Source: Armatimonadota bacterium
Lineage (GTDB): Bacteria; Sysuimicrobiota; Sysuimicrobiia; Sysuimicrobiales; Kaftiobacteriaceae
NCBI GenBank assembly: GCA_031081675.1
Contig: JAVHLZ010000005.1
Location: forward strand, 12,881-76,880
Length of the DNA stretch: 64,000 nucleotides
Direction of reading: 5' to 3'
Part shown: piece after piece, positions 15,969 through 24,650 of the stretch
Layout: the number at the start of each line of letters is the position of its first letter
Numbering within the stretch: the first letter of the stretch is position 1
Position numbers and translations under genes: made by a program
The notes under the pieces: generated by a model
The model's database searches: none
The model's input: the letters and a program-made list of their open reading frames with translations, nothing else
Told to the model about the DNA's origin: nothing

Positions 15969-17144
15969 CTACAGGGCTTCCACGGCCACCGCGACGGCTT
16001 CGCCTCCGGCCAGGCAGACGGCGGCCACGCCCCGGCGCGCTCCGTGGCGGGGCAGGGCGTGCAGCAACGTGGTGAGGATGCGGGCGCCGCTGCACCCGAT
16101 GGGGTGCCCCAGGGCCACCGCCCCGCCGTGCACGTTCACCCGGTCCAGGGACAGTCCCAGGTCGCGGCAGACGCCGAGGACGACGGCGGCGAAGGCTTCG
16201 TTGATCTCGAACAGGTCCACATCCTCCAGACGCCAGCCCACCTTGTCCAGCAGGAGGCGGATGGCGCGGGCGGGGGCGATGGTGAACCACTCGGGTTCCA
16301 GGGCGGCGGTGGCCTGCCCCACCACGCGCGCCAGGGGCTGGACGTCCATGCGCCGGGCGGCGTCCGCGGAGGCCAGGACCACCGCCGCGGCGCCGTCGCT
16401 GATGCTGCTGGCGTTGGCCGCCGTGACGGTGCCCCCCTCCTCGAAGGCCGGCCGGAGGGCGGGGATCCGCGCGAAGTCTACCCGCCGGGGCTCCTCGTCC
16501 TCGGCCACGAGCCGGGTGCCGCCGTCGGAGGGCACCGGGACCGGGGCGATCTCGGCGGCGAACAGGCCGGTGTCCAGGGCTTCCAGGGCCCGGGTATAAC
16601 TGCGGCGGGCGAAGTCGTCCTGCTCCTCCCGGCTGATCCGGTATTCCCGCGCCAGCAGTTCGGCGCAGTTGCCCATGTGCAGGCGCCGGTAGGCGTCCAC
16701 CAGCCCGTCCTGGAGGAGGGCATCCACCAGGGTTGCGTCGCCCAGGCGCAGTCCCGTCCGGGCGCGGGGCAGGAGGTAGGGGACGGCGCTCATGTTCTCC
16801 ATGCCGCCCGCCACGACCACCTGCGCGTCGCCGGCGGCGATCGCCTGGGCGCCCAGCATCACCGCCTTCAGGCCCGAGCCGCACATCTTGTTGACGGTGG
16901 TCGCGGGCACCGAGGAGGGCAGGCCGGCGTACAGGGCCGCCTGCCGGGCCGGAGCCTGGCCCACGCCGGAGGTCAGGACCTGGCCCATGATCACCTCGTC
17001 CACCCTCTCGGGCGCCACCCGGGCCCGACGCAGGGCCTCGGCGATGGCCACCGCCCCCAGCCGCGGGGCCGGCACCGCCGCCAGTCCGCCCAGGAACCTC
17101 CCGATGGGGGTGCGCGCTGCGCTGAGGATCACGATGTCGCCCAT
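15969..17144 (-). CDS. atoB: Acetyl-CoA acetyltransferase (thiolase)
   Basis: 391 residues with an intact thiolase active site: nucleophile Cys88 in NKMCGSG, NEAFAAVV, and HGGAVALGHPIGCSG with the catalytic histidine. The second cysteine lies in VCLAGGEA, a slight variant of the usual CxGGG. It condenses two acetyl-CoA to acetoacetyl-CoA or cleaves the latter. This is the only thiolase in the window with a normal catalytic set, so it is the one expected to complete butyrate-type oxidation. Followed directly by the permease; divergent from lysA. Confidence 0.95.
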   Translation of the reverse strand: MGDIVILSAARTPIGRFLGGLAAVPAPRLGAVAIAEALRRARVAPERVDEVIMGQVLTSGVGQAPARQAALYAGLPSSVPATTVNKMCGSGLKAVMLGAQAIAAGDAQVVVAGGMENMSAVPYLLPRARTGLRLGDATLVDALLQDGLVDAYRRLHMGNCAELLAREYRISREEQDDFARRSYTRALEALDTGLFAAEIAPVPVPSDGGTRLVAEDEEPRRVDFARIPALRPAFEEGGTVTAANASSISDGAAAVVLASADAARRMDVQPLARVVGQATAALEPEWFTIAPARAIRLLLDKVGWRLEDVDLFEINEAFAAVVLGVCRDLGLSLDRVNVHGGAVALGHPIGCSGARILTTLLHALPRHGARRGVAAVCLAGGEAVAVAVEAL

Positions 17145-17235
17145 GGATGGTCACTCCCGGCCCGTCGTTCGCATCCAGTCTACCCCCGCCGGATGCGGCG
17201 GGGCAACGCGGGATCTTCCCCCGCCGCCGGATTCT

Positions 17236-17245
17236 GTGCTAGACT
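17236..17245 (+). promoter_or_regulatory. Probable extended -10 element of lysA
   Basis: TGTGCTAGACT carries TAGACT (17240-17245) with an upstream TG. It is nearly the same as the lexA -10 (TGTGCTAGAAT). The -35 is weak (TTCCCC at 17216). Transcription would start near 17252, 28 bases before the ATG. Confidence 0.45.
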
Positions 17246-17279
17246 CGCAGCAACATTTCGCGTGACTCCGGTGAACGTC

Positions 17280-18593
17280 ATGCGCTCGGTCACCGTCGGC
17301 CCCCACGGGTATTCGGTCAACGGCCGCGGCCATCTGGAGATCGGCGGGGTGGACGCCCTGGACCTGGCCCGGCAGTTCGGCACGCCCCTGCACGTGCTGG
17401 ACGAGGACCGGCTGCGGGACAACTGCCGCCGGTACCGGTCCGCCCTGGCCCGGTCGTACGGCGAAGGCCGGGTGGTGTATGCCAGCAAGGCCTGCTGCAT
17501 CCTGGCCACCTGCCAGATCGCCGTCCAGGAGGGACTGGGGGTGGACGTGGCCTCGGGGGGCGAGCTGCACACCGCGCTGCGGGCCGGCGTGCCGCCCGCG
17601 GACGTGGTGTTCCACGGCAGCAACAAGACGGCCCAGGAGGTGGCCGAGGGCCTGCGGGCGGGCGTGGGCCGTTTTGTGGTGGACAACGACCACGAGCTGG
17701 ACCTGCTGGAGGAGCTCGCCGCCCGCCTGGACACCACGGCCGACGTCCTGCTGCGGGTGACGCCGGGAGTCGAGCCGCACACCCACCGGGCCATCCGCAC
17801 CGGAGGGGTGGACAGCAAGTTCGGATTCCCCCTGGCCACCGGATCGGCCCATCGGGCGGTGGCGCGGGTGCTGCGCAGTGCCCGCCTGCGCTTGTGGGGA
17901 GTGCACACCCACATCGGGTCGCAGATCGCCGACCTGGAGCCGTTCTGCGCGGCGGCCGAGGCCGTGGTGGAGTTCGCCGCGGAGGTGCGGGAGGCGCACG
18001 GCGCGGTGGTGGAAGAGGTGAACATGGGCGGCGGGCTGGCCATCCGCTACCTGTCCTCCGACAGCCCCCCGTCCATCGAGGCGTACGTGGACGCGGTGGC
18101 GGGCGCCGTGGGTTCGGCCGCCCGCCGGCGCGGGCTGCCCCGGCCCCGGCTGTACCTGGAGCCCGGGCGCTCCATCGTGGGCGACGCGGGGGTCACCCTG
18201 TACACCGTGGGCGCCGTCAAGGTCATCCCCGGGGTGCGCACCTACGTGTCGGTGGACGGCGGGATGTACGAGAACCCCCGTCCGGCGCTGTACGGCGCCC
18301 GCTACGAGGCGGTGGTGGCGGACCGGCCCCTGGCCCCTGCCGCGCAGACGGTCTCCCTGGCCGGCCGGTGCTGCGAGTCGGGGGACGTGCTCATCTGGGA
18401 GGCCGCCCTGCCCCCGGTGCGCAGCGGAGACGTGGTGGCGGTCTTCTCCACCGGCGCGTACACCTACTCCATGGCCAGCAACTACAACCGCTTCCCCCGC
18501 CCGGCGGTGGTCCTGGCCGGAGACGGCCGGGCGCGGGTGGTGGTCGAGCGCGAGTCCTACGACGACCTGATCCGCAAGGACGTTCCCCTCTGA
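17280..18593 (+). CDS. lysA: Diaminopimelate decarboxylase
   Basis: PLP-dependent last step of lysine synthesis (meso-DAP to L-lysine). 437 residues from ATG 17280, with the PLP lysine in VYASKACC (Lys70), GVHTHIGSQI, VNMGGGLAI, the phosphate-binding EPGRSIV, and the inter-subunit CCESGD. GTG codons at 17262 and 17271 are alternative starts; none has a clear ribosome site. Together with LL-diaminopimelate aminotransferase at the far end of the window it implies the DapL route to DAP and lysine. Confidence 0.95.
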   Translation: MRSVTVGPHGYSVNGRGHLEIGGVDALDLARQFGTPLHVLDEDRLRDNCRRYRSALARSYGEGRVVYASKACCILATCQIAVQEGLGVDVASGGELHTALRAGVPPADVVFHGSNKTAQEVAEGLRAGVGRFVVDNDHELDLLEELAARLDTTADVLLRVTPGVEPHTHRAIRTGGVDSKFGFPLATGSAHRAVARVLRSARLRLWGVHTHIGSQIADLEPFCAAAEAVVEFAAEVREAHGAVVEEVNMGGGLAIRYLSSDSPPSIEAYVDAVAGAVGSAARRRGLPRPRLYLEPGRSIVGDAGVTLYTVGAVKVIPGVRTYVSVDGGMYENPRPALYGARYEAVVADRPLAPAAQTVSLAGRCCESGDVLIWEAALPPVRSGDVVAVFSTGAYTYSMASNYNRFPRPAVVLAGDGRARVVVERESYDDLIRKDVPL

Positions 18594-18658
18594 TCCGCGA
18601 ACTTCCCTGGGTGTGCGGCGCGCGGCGGGTGCGGTGAGGTCCGGGGAGGAGACCGGGC

Positions 18659-19282
18659 GTGTGGGGTGATCCTGCCGGGCTCCTGGTGGTGGCCGTGGCG
18701 CTGGTGGTCGCCGCCACGGTGCATGAGTACGCCCACGCCTACGTGGCCGACCGGCGCGGGGACCCGACCCCGCGCCGGCAGGGTCGCCTGACCCTGAACC
18801 CCCTGGCCCACCTGGACCCGGTGGGATCCCTGCTGATTCTTGTGGCGGGATTCGGGTGGGCGCGTCCGGTGCCCGTCACCCCGGCCCTGCTGTCCCGTCC
18901 CCGGCGGGATCTGATGCTCGTGGCCGCCGCCGGCCCGCTGGCCAATCTGACGGTGCTGTTCGCGCTGGGGGCGCCGTACAAGCTGGGCGTGCTGGAGGCC
19001 GCCCCGTGGGCGGACGCGCTGTCCCTGCAGAGGGTGCTGGCCGTGTCCCTCAGGGTCAACGCCATGCTGGCCACGTTCAACCTGATGCCCATCCCGCCGC
19101 TGGACGGATCCCGGATCCTGGAGGGCCTGCTGCCGCCGAGGATGGTCCCCGCATACGCCCGGCTGCGGCCGTACGGGACGTGGGTCCTCCTGGCGCTGGT
19201 CTTCAGCCGGGCCCTGTCGGCGACCCTGGTGCCCCCCATGCGCTGGCTGACGGTCCAGGCCACAGGGTCGGCGCTGTTCTGA
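18659..19282 (+). CDS. Site-2 protease family (M50) membrane metalloprotease
   Basis: 207 residues with about five hydrophobic segments. The zinc motif is HEYAHA (residues 20-25) in the first long helix, followed by NPLAHLDPVGS and the third zinc-ligand segment NLMPIPPLDGSRIL near residue 140. This matches the compact YwhC/FtsH-independent M50 family often found next to scpA. GTG start with an upstream GGGGAGGAG. Substrate unknown. Confidence 0.9.
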   Translation: MWGDPAGLLVVAVALVVAATVHEYAHAYVADRRGDPTPRRQGRLTLNPLAHLDPVGSLLILVAGFGWARPVPVTPALLSRPRRDLMLVAAAGPLANLTVLFALGAPYKLGVLEAAPWADALSLQRVLAVSLRVNAMLATFNLMPIPPLDGSRILEGLLPPRMVPAYARLRPYGTWVLLALVFSRALSATLVPPMRWLTVQATGSALF

Positions 19283-19306
19283 GCAGCAGAGGGGGAGGGA
19301 CGGGCC

Positions 19307-20020
19307 ATCCGGTACACGGTGAAGACGCCGCAGTTTGAGGGCCCGCTGGACCTGCTGCTGAGCCTGGCCCAGCAGGGACAGGTGGATCTCCGGGACGTGG
19401 AGGTCGGGCGCCTGGCCGAGGAATACCTGGCCGCCACCGCCTCGGGGGTGGACCTGGAGGAGGCCACCGAGGTGCTGTGGACGCTGGCGGCTCTGGTCGA
19501 ACTGAAGTCGCGGCAGATGCTGCCCCGGCCGGCTCCGCCCGACGACGAGGCCGTCGCCGCCGAGGAGCCGTCGGACCTGCAGGAGCGGCTGGACGAACAC
19601 CTGCGGGAGTACCGGGCCTTCAAGGAGGCGGCCACCGCCCTGCGGGCCCTGGAGGACTACCAGGCGCGGGTGTTCGCGCGGTCCCGGGCCGAGGACCCGG
19701 CGGCGGTTCTGCTGGAGGGGGTCACCCTGGACGACCTGTTCCGGGCCTTCCAGCAGGTTCTGCAGCGGGCGGCCCGCCCGGTGCGCGAGGTGGCGGGGGA
19801 GGAAGTCCGGGTGGCCGACCGCATGGCCGCGATTGTGGCCCTGCTGGAGGCGCATCCTAAGGGTGTGGAGTTCGACGCGCTGTTCAGCGGCGCGGTGACC
19901 GCCCTGGTGGTGATCGTCACATTCCTGGCCCTGCTGGAGCTCATCCGCACCCGACAGGTCCGCGTGCGGCAGGAGGAACGGTTCGGGCCCATCCGGCTGT
20001 ACCGGGCATCCGCGCCATGA
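19307..20020 (+). CDS. scpA: Segregation and condensation protein A (possible ATC start)
   Basis: Kleisin subunit of the SMC-ScpA-ScpB condensin. Hallmark FEGPLDLLLSLAQQGQ sits at the N-terminus and a winged-helix (RVRQEERFGPIRLYR) at the C-terminus; about 237 residues. ScpA proteins normally begin a few residues before the Y-x-V-K strand. Here that places the start at an ATC codon (19307) 6 bases after a perfect AGAGGGGGAGGGA ribosome site. The first canonical start is GTG 19319, with poor spacing and loss of the conserved Tyr. Overlaps scpB by four bases. Confidence 0.9.
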   Translation: MRYTVKTPQFEGPLDLLLSLAQQGQVDLRDVEVGRLAEEYLAATASGVDLEEATEVLWTLAALVELKSRQMLPRPAPPDDEAVAAEEPSDLQERLDEHLREYRAFKEAATALRALEDYQARVFARSRAEDPAAVLLEGVTLDDLFRAFQQVLQRAARPVREVAGEEVRVADRMAAIVALLEAHPKGVEFDALFSGAVTALVVIVTFLALLELIRTRQVRVRQEERFGPIRLYRASAP

Positions 20021-20613
20021 CGCTGCCCGACGGACTGGCCCCGCCCCCCGACGATCTGGACCTGGACGAGCTCAAACGGGCGGCGGAGTGCATCCTGCTG
20101 GTGAGCGGGGGGCCGGTCACGGTCGAGCAGCTCAGCGAGGTCCTGCAGGCACCCGTGCAGACGGTGCACGCGCTGCTGTGGGAGCTGCAGCAGGACTACC
20201 GGGGACGCGGGCTGCAGGTGCAGGCCGTCGCGGGAGGGTTCCAGCTCTGTACCCGGCCGGAGCTGGCGGGCTACGTCCAGCGCTACCTGGGGCTCGACTT
20301 CCGGCAGCCGCTGTCCCAGGCCGCCCTGGAAACCCTGGCCATCGTGGCATACCGCCAGCCGGTCACCCGGGCGGAGATCGAGGCGATCCGCGGAGTGCGG
20401 TCGGATCACGTGCTGGAGCGGCTGCTGGAGCGCCGCCTGATCCGCGAGGTGGGGCGCAAGCAGGCGGTGGGGCGCCCGATCCTGTACGGGACCACCGAGG
20501 GGTTCCTGCGCTACTTCGGTCTGGGCAGCCTGGACGACCTTCCGCCCCTGGGAGATCATGACCTCCGCGCGGCCCTGGACGGACTCTCCGCCGCCTCCGG
20601 CCGGGACGACTGA
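20017..20613 (+). CDS. scpB: Segregation and condensation protein B
   Basis: 198 residues: two winged-helix domains, with the family signature QAALETLAIVAYRQPVTRAEIEAIRGV near residue 110 and GRPILYGTTEGFLRYFGL before the acidic tail. Partner of ScpA in the condensin complex that organises replicated chromosomes. Starts inside the scpA stop (ATGA), and its end overlaps the next gene by 56 bases. Confidence 0.95.
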   Translation: MTLPDGLAPPPDDLDLDELKRAAECILLVSGGPVTVEQLSEVLQAPVQTVHALLWELQQDYRGRGLQVQAVAGGFQLCTRPELAGYVQRYLGLDFRQPLSQAALETLAIVAYRQPVTRAEIEAIRGVRSDHVLERLLERRLIREVGRKQAVGRPILYGTTEGFLRYFGLGSLDDLPPLGDHDLRAALDGLSAASGRDD

Positions 20614-21424
20614 GGCGTTTCGCCCGCCCCGCGCCGGGATCCTGGCCGCGCTCGTGGCAGCCGCCGCCGCGGTTCCCGCCCCGGCAATTCAGGCGGCCGC
20701 CGCGGCGCTCGTGGACGCAGACAGCGGCGAGGTCCTCTATGCCCACCACCCCGACCGCCGCTGGCCGCCCGCCAGCACCACCAAGATACTGACCGCCCTC
20801 CTGGCGGCCGAGGTGCTCGGAGACGACGCCGTGGTGACCATCAGCCCCCGGGCCGGGAGGGAACAGGTGGGAGCGAGGGTGGGCCTGCGGGCCGGTCAGC
20901 GGTGGCGGGTCCGGGACCTGCTGGCCGCCCTGCTGCTGATCTCCGCCAACGACGCCGCCGTGGCCCTGGCGGAAGGAGCGGACGGGTCGGTGGAGGCGTT
21001 TGTCGCCCGCATGAATGCCCGGGCGCGGCAGTGGGGCCTGACCGGCTCCCACTTCGTGACACCGCACGGGTGGCCCCGGCCCGGCCACTACAGCACGGCC
21101 AGGGATCTGGCGATCCTGGCGAGGCGCCTGCTGGAGAACGAGCGGCTGGCGGCCGTGGTGCGGGCCCGCACTCTCGTCCTCGCGCGCCCCGAGGGAACGA
21201 CCCAGACGCTGGTCAACACCAACCGGCTGCTGTGGCTGTACCCGGGTGCCGATGGGGTGAAGACAGGGTGGGTGGCGGAGTCCGGCCCCTGCCTGGTCGG
21301 GTCGGCGAGGCGGGGCGGCCGGCGGCTGGTGGTGGTGCTGCTGAACGCGACCCCGCTGTACGAGCAGGCGATGGCGCTGCTGGACTACGGGTTCGCCCGC
21401 ACCCCGAGCGGCCGAGGGCGATGA
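20558..21424 (+). CDS. dacF: D-alanyl-D-alanine carboxypeptidase (DacF-type, S11 family)
   Basis: Trims the terminal D-Ala from peptidoglycan stem peptides outside the cytoplasmic membrane. 288 residues: a cytoplasmic lead of about 25 residues, a hydrophobic Ala/Leu signal ending VPAPAIQAAAA, then the penicillin-binding motifs STTK (SxxK), SAND (SxN) and KTG. It lacks the long C-terminal β domain of many homologues. The 56-base overlap with scpB makes the exact start uncertain; the family often follows scpB. Confidence 0.92.
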   Translation: MTSARPWTDSPPPPAGTTEAFRPPRAGILAALVAAAAAVPAPAIQAAAAALVDADSGEVLYAHHPDRRWPPASTTKILTALLAAEVLGDDAVVTISPRAGREQVGARVGLRAGQRWRVRDLLAALLLISANDAAVALAEGADGSVEAFVARMNARARQWGLTGSHFVTPHGWPRPGHYSTARDLAILARRLLENERLAAVVRARTLVLARPEGTTQTLVNTNRLLWLYPGADGVKTGWVAESGPCLVGSARRGGRRLVVVLLNATPLYEQAMALLDYGFARTPSGRGR

Positions 21425-21813
21425 AGCGCCTGTACCGGTCGCGCACCGACCGCTGGATTGCCGGCGTCTGCGGAGGTCTGGCCGCCTACCTGGACGTGGA
21501 CGTCTCCGCCGTGCGCCTGGCATTCGTCCTGCTGGCCTTCTGGAACGGTCTGGGCGTGATCCTGTACCTGCTGCTGGTTCTGCTGGTGCCCGACGAACCG
21601 ATCCCCGAGGTGGTCACGGGAGTCGTCCCGCCGGCGGAGGACGAATCTCAGCGGCGGGTGCGCACCCTGGGAGCCCTGCTGGTCCTGGTGGGCGCCTACC
21701 TGCTGGCCCAGCAGACCCCCCTCTTTGCCGTCCTGTTCCGCCAGCCCTGGGCCGGGGTGGTACTGGTGGCGGGGGGACTGCTGGTCCTGCTGTTCTGGCC
21801 GCGGCGGCGCTGA
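21421..21813 (+). CDS. PspC domain membrane protein with a LiaF-like transmembrane tail
   Basis: 130 residues. The PspC core is clear (LYRSRTDRWIAGVCGGLAAYL, then a hydrophobic helix ending LLVLLVPDEP). After a short acidic linker come two more hydrophobic helices and a WPRRR end. PspC proteins are involved in envelope-stress sensing. Starts ATGA over the dacF stop, so it belongs to the scpA-scpB-dacF run. Confidence 0.9.
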   Translation: MKRLYRSRTDRWIAGVCGGLAAYLDVDVSAVRLAFVLLAFWNGLGVILYLLLVLLVPDEPIPEVVTGVVPPAEDESQRRVRTLGALLVLVGAYLLAQQTPLFAVLFRQPWAGVVLVAGGLLVLLFWPRRR

Positions 21814-21834
21814 CCCCGGGGGGAGGGCCGGGAG

Positions 21835-22176
21835 TCAGCCGATGCGGGCGCCCACCTCGGCGGGGCGGTCGGGCTGGAGCAGCACGATGCGTCCGCCGTG
21901 CTCGACCACGCCGAGGGTGAGGACCTCGGAGATGAAGTCGGCCACCTGTTTGGGCGGGAGATTGACCACGCAGATCACCTGGCGACCCACCAGATCCTCC
22001 GGCCGGTAGTACGGGCGGATGGCGGCCGACGACCGCCGGACGCCGTAGGGGCCGAAGTCGATGGTCAGGCGGTAGGAGGGCTTGCGGGCCCTGGGGAACT
22101 CCTCCACCGAGCGGATGAGGCCCACCCGCATCTCCACCTTTTCGAAATCCTCCCAGCTGATGCGCGCCATGGCCAC
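21835..22176 (-). CDS. csaA: CsaA-type tRNA-binding domain protein
   Basis: 113 residues: one EMAP/tRNA-binding OB-fold with the opening ISWEDFEKVEMRVG and the core VNLPPKQVADFISEVLTLGV. CsaA is a small dimeric protein-export-related chaperone that binds tRNA. The start may be ATG 22176 or ATG 22170. Single gene, convergent with the PspC run and divergent from cmk. Confidence 0.88.
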   Translation of the reverse strand: MAMARISWEDFEKVEMRVGLIRSVEEFPRARKPSYRLTIDFGPYGVRRSSAAIRPYYRPEDLVGRQVICVVNLPPKQVADFISEVLTLGVVEHGGRIVLLQPDRPAEVGARIG

Positions 22177-22299
22177 CTCCCCGGGCAGGGGCGGCCGCCG
22201 AGGCGCGGCCGCCGCAGGTCGCGTGCGCCGACGTGGCTGTTCGCCGCCCTCGGGCGCCCCTCATGCCGGCGGCAGATGTGCCGGGGGCGGCCCCCCGGC

Positions 22300-22980
22300 A
22301 TGAGCGCCCGGCGCCGACCGATCGTCGCCATCGATGGCCCGGTGGGGGCGGGCAAGACCACCGTGGCGCGGGCGGTGGCCCGCGCGCTGGGATTCCGCCA
22401 CGTGGACACCGGGGCCATGTACCGGTCGGTGGCGTGGGCCGCCCTCAGCCGGGGCGTGGACCTGTCCGACGAGGCGGCCCTCACGGCCCTCGCCCGGTCC
22501 CTGGAGATCCGCCTGGAGGACACCCCCGACGGGCAGCGGGTCTGGGTGGACGGGCGGGACGTCACCGAGGCGATCCGCGACCCGGCGGTGAGCGAGGCGG
22601 CGTCGGTGGTGAGCACCTACCCGGGAGTGCGGGAGGCCATGGTGGCCGCCCAGCGGCGCCTGGGCGCCGACGGCGGAGTGGTCGTGGAGGGCCGCGACAT
22701 CGGGACGGTGGTGTTCCCGGACGCCGAGGTCAAGGTCTTTCTCACCGCGTCGGTGGAGGAGCGGGCCCGCCGCCGGTACCGGGAACTGCGCGCCCGGGGC
22801 GTGGCGATCAGCCTGGACGAGGTCCGCCGGGCCGAGGAGGAGCGGGACCGGCGCGACCGCACCCGGTCTCACTCTCCCCTGCAGCCGGCCCCCGACGCCG
22901 TCGTGATGGACACCACCGGCGTCCCGGTGGACGAGGTGGTCGGATCCATCCTCGCGCTGTGCCGACGCGCCGTGCCGTGA
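22300..22980 (+). CDS. cmk: Cytidylate kinase
   Basis: Phosphorylates CMP and dCMP. 226 residues with IAIDGP-type P-loop VAIDGPVGAGKTTVAR at residues 8-23, the HVDTGAMYRSVAW motif, VVEGRDIGTVVFPDA and the C-terminal arginine-rich lid. ATG 22300 has no strong ribosome site. Overlaps plsC by GTGA; cmk-plsC-ispH-der is a common order in Gram-positive-like genomes, here broken by a lipid kinase on the other strand. Confidence 0.95.
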   Translation: MSARRRPIVAIDGPVGAGKTTVARAVARALGFRHVDTGAMYRSVAWAALSRGVDLSDEAALTALARSLEIRLEDTPDGQRVWVDGRDVTEAIRDPAVSEAASVVSTYPGVREAMVAAQRRLGADGGVVVEGRDIGTVVFPDAEVKVFLTASVEERARRRYRELRARGVAISLDEVRRAEEERDRRDRTRSHSPLQPAPDAVVMDTTGVPVDEVVGSILALCRRAVP

Positions 22981-23612
22981 GCGCCACTGTGCTGTACCGC
23001 CTGAGCTGGATCGCGTTCGCGCTCCTGTTCCGCCTGTTGGGCATCCGCCGGCGGGTAGAGGGACGCGAGTACGAACCCCGGCCGCCGTACCTGATCGTGG
23101 CCAACCACGCCAGCGAGGCCGACATCCCCCTGGTGGGCCTGTCCCTGCGCGCGCGGGTCGCGTTCATGGCCAAGGACGAGCTGCGCCGCCTGCCTCCGGT
23201 GGCGTGGTGGGTGCGCGGATGCGGGAGCTTTTTCGTGCGCCGGGGCGTCCCCGACCGGGACGCGGTGCGGGAGGCCCTGCGAATGCTGCGGCGCGGGTGG
23301 GCGGTGTGCATGTTCGCCGAGGGCACCCGCAGCCGGGACGGGCGGCTGGGGCCGTTCCACGAAGGGGCCGCCTATGTGGCGCTCAAGGCCGGCGTTCCCG
23401 TGCTGCCCGTGGCCATCGCGGGCAGCCATCGGGTGCGGGTCGCGGGCTGGCGGCTGCCCCGCAACGTCGACGCGACCATCCGGATCGGTCCACCCCTGGT
23501 CCCGCGGGCGGAGGGGGCTGTCCGGGAAGCGGTGGCGGAGTGGACGGCGCGCCTGCGGGAGGCGGTGCGGGCGTTGTTGCCGCCCGACCAGCAGCCCCTG
23601 GACGCGCCATGA
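22977..23612 (+). CDS. plsC: 1-acylglycerol-3-phosphate acyltransferase (PlsC family)
   Basis: Adds the second acyl chain to lysophosphatidic acid at the membrane. 211 residues with an N-terminal hydrophobic segment, the catalytic NHASEAD (HX4D), FVRRG, and FAEGTRSRDGRLGPFHEGA, then VLPVAIAGS. GTG start overlapping the cmk stop. With plsX and plsY elsewhere in the window, the PlsX/PlsY/PlsC phosphatidic-acid route is complete. Confidence 0.92.
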   Translation: MSATVLYRLSWIAFALLFRLLGIRRRVEGREYEPRPPYLIVANHASEADIPLVGLSLRARVAFMAKDELRRLPPVAWWVRGCGSFFVRRGVPDRDAVREALRMLRRGWAVCMFAEGTRSRDGRLGPFHEGAAYVALKAGVPVLPVAIAGSHRVRVAGWRLPRNVDATIRIGPPLVPRAEGAVREAVAEWTARLREAVRALLPPDQQPLDAP

Positions 23613-23643
23613 CCTGCCCGGATCCGGGGGGCGCGCAGCGCGG

Positions 23644-24570
23644 TCAGGGGGCGTCGCCAGCGGAGGGCGCCGGCACCAGGACATCCAGGGCCTGCGGGAT
23701 GACGCGGAACGACGCCGGCACCGTCCCCACCACTTCGCCGTCGGCGTGGATGGCCAGCGGGGTGGCGCTGTCCACCTGTACCGTCCGGGCGGTGGTGTGG
23801 GCCACCTTGGGGTGCAGCAGGTGGCGCCCCGAGAAGACCGAGGGCAGGACCCGCAGGGTCTGCAGGGGCGTGAGGTCGGTGGCGTAGACGACGGCCAGCA
23901 GGCCGTCATCGATGCGGGCGTGGGGGGCCATGTACATGCCGCCGCCGTACCAGTTGGTGTTGGCCGCCGCCAGCAGATAGAGCCGGACGCGCCGGGAGGA
24001 GCCGTCCACGACCAGCGTGACCTCCACCGGGCGGTAGGTCGCCAGGGTGATCAGAATGCCGGCCACGTACACGGCCGTCCCGCGGATCCACCGGGGCCAC
24101 CGGTTGACCCGCCGCGCCACCTCGGCGTCGAATCCCACGCCCGAGATGGTGGCGTAGTACCTGCCGTTGACCTCGCCCACGTCCACCCGTCTCCGCACGG
24201 CTCCCACCAGAGCCCGGGCGGCCGCGATCGGGGAGAGGGGGATGCCCAGGCTGCGGGCAAAGTCGTTGGCGGTGCCCTCGGGAATCAGGGCCAGGGGGGG
24301 AGGGGAATCGGCGCGCAGCAGCCCGTTGATCACCCAGTGGCTGGTGCCGTCGCCCCCCACGGCCACCACCACGTCCCAGGCGCCGCCGGCCGCCCGGGCC
24401 CGCGCCTCGGCCTCCTGGGGCGAGCCGGTGACGACCTCCTCCAGCGTCCATCCGGCCTGCTGCAGGACCGTGCGGACCCGAGGCCAGGTGCGGCGGGCCC
24501 GGCCCCGGGCCGCGAACGGGTTGATCACGACCAGGGCCCGGCCGGACCCTGCAGGCGGGCGGGACGACAC
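23644..24570 (-). CDS. Diacylglycerol kinase family lipid kinase (YegS/DgkB-like)
   Basis: 308 residues. LVVINPFAARGRA near residue 12, the nucleotide-binding VAVGGDGTSHWVINGL near residue 68 and IPEGTANDFARSLG mark the DAGK catalytic domain, with VGFDAEVARRV and IDDGLL in the second half. Likely phosphorylates diacylglycerol or a related lipid at the membrane. GTG 24570; a short palindrome and a TATACG box lie directly upstream on this strand. Confidence 0.9.
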   Translation of the reverse strand: MSSRPPAGSGRALVVINPFAARGRARRTWPRVRTVLQQAGWTLEEVVTGSPQEAEARARAAGGAWDVVVAVGGDGTSHWVINGLLRADSPPPLALIPEGTANDFARSLGIPLSPIAAARALVGAVRRRVDVGEVNGRYYATISGVGFDAEVARRVNRWPRWIRGTAVYVAGILITLATYRPVEVTLVVDGSSRRVRLYLLAAANTNWYGGGMYMAPHARIDDGLLAVVYATDLTPLQTLRVLPSVFSGRHLLHPKVAHTTARTVQVDSATPLAIHADGEVVGTVPASFRVIPQALDVLVPAPSAGDAP

Positions 24571-24574
24571 GCAT

Positions 24575-24586
24575 GCCGTATACGGC
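24575..24586. promoter_or_regulatory. Perfect 12-base palindrome GCCGTATACGGC upstream of the lipid kinase
   Basis: Perfect dyad 5 bases before the minus-strand start. It contains TATACG on the minus strand, which would put a transcription start on or next to the GTG. It could be an operator or simply a -10 region; no matching -35 was seen. Confidence 0.35.
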
Positions 24587-24615
24587 GCCCGCCTGCGGTC
24601 CTCCTGTCCCCGGCG

Positions 24616-24643
24616 TTGACACCCCCCCGCCCCGGTGTATGCT
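24616..24643 (+). promoter_or_regulatory. Promoter of ispH, TTGACA-N16-TATGCT
   Basis: TTGACA (24616-24621), a 16-base spacer and TATGCT (24638-24643). The predicted start site, 7 bases on, falls at about 24650-24651, the A of the ispH ATG, so the mRNA should be leaderless. No ribosome site is present before this ATG, which agrees. Confidence 0.75.
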
Positions 24644-24650
24644 AGGGGCG

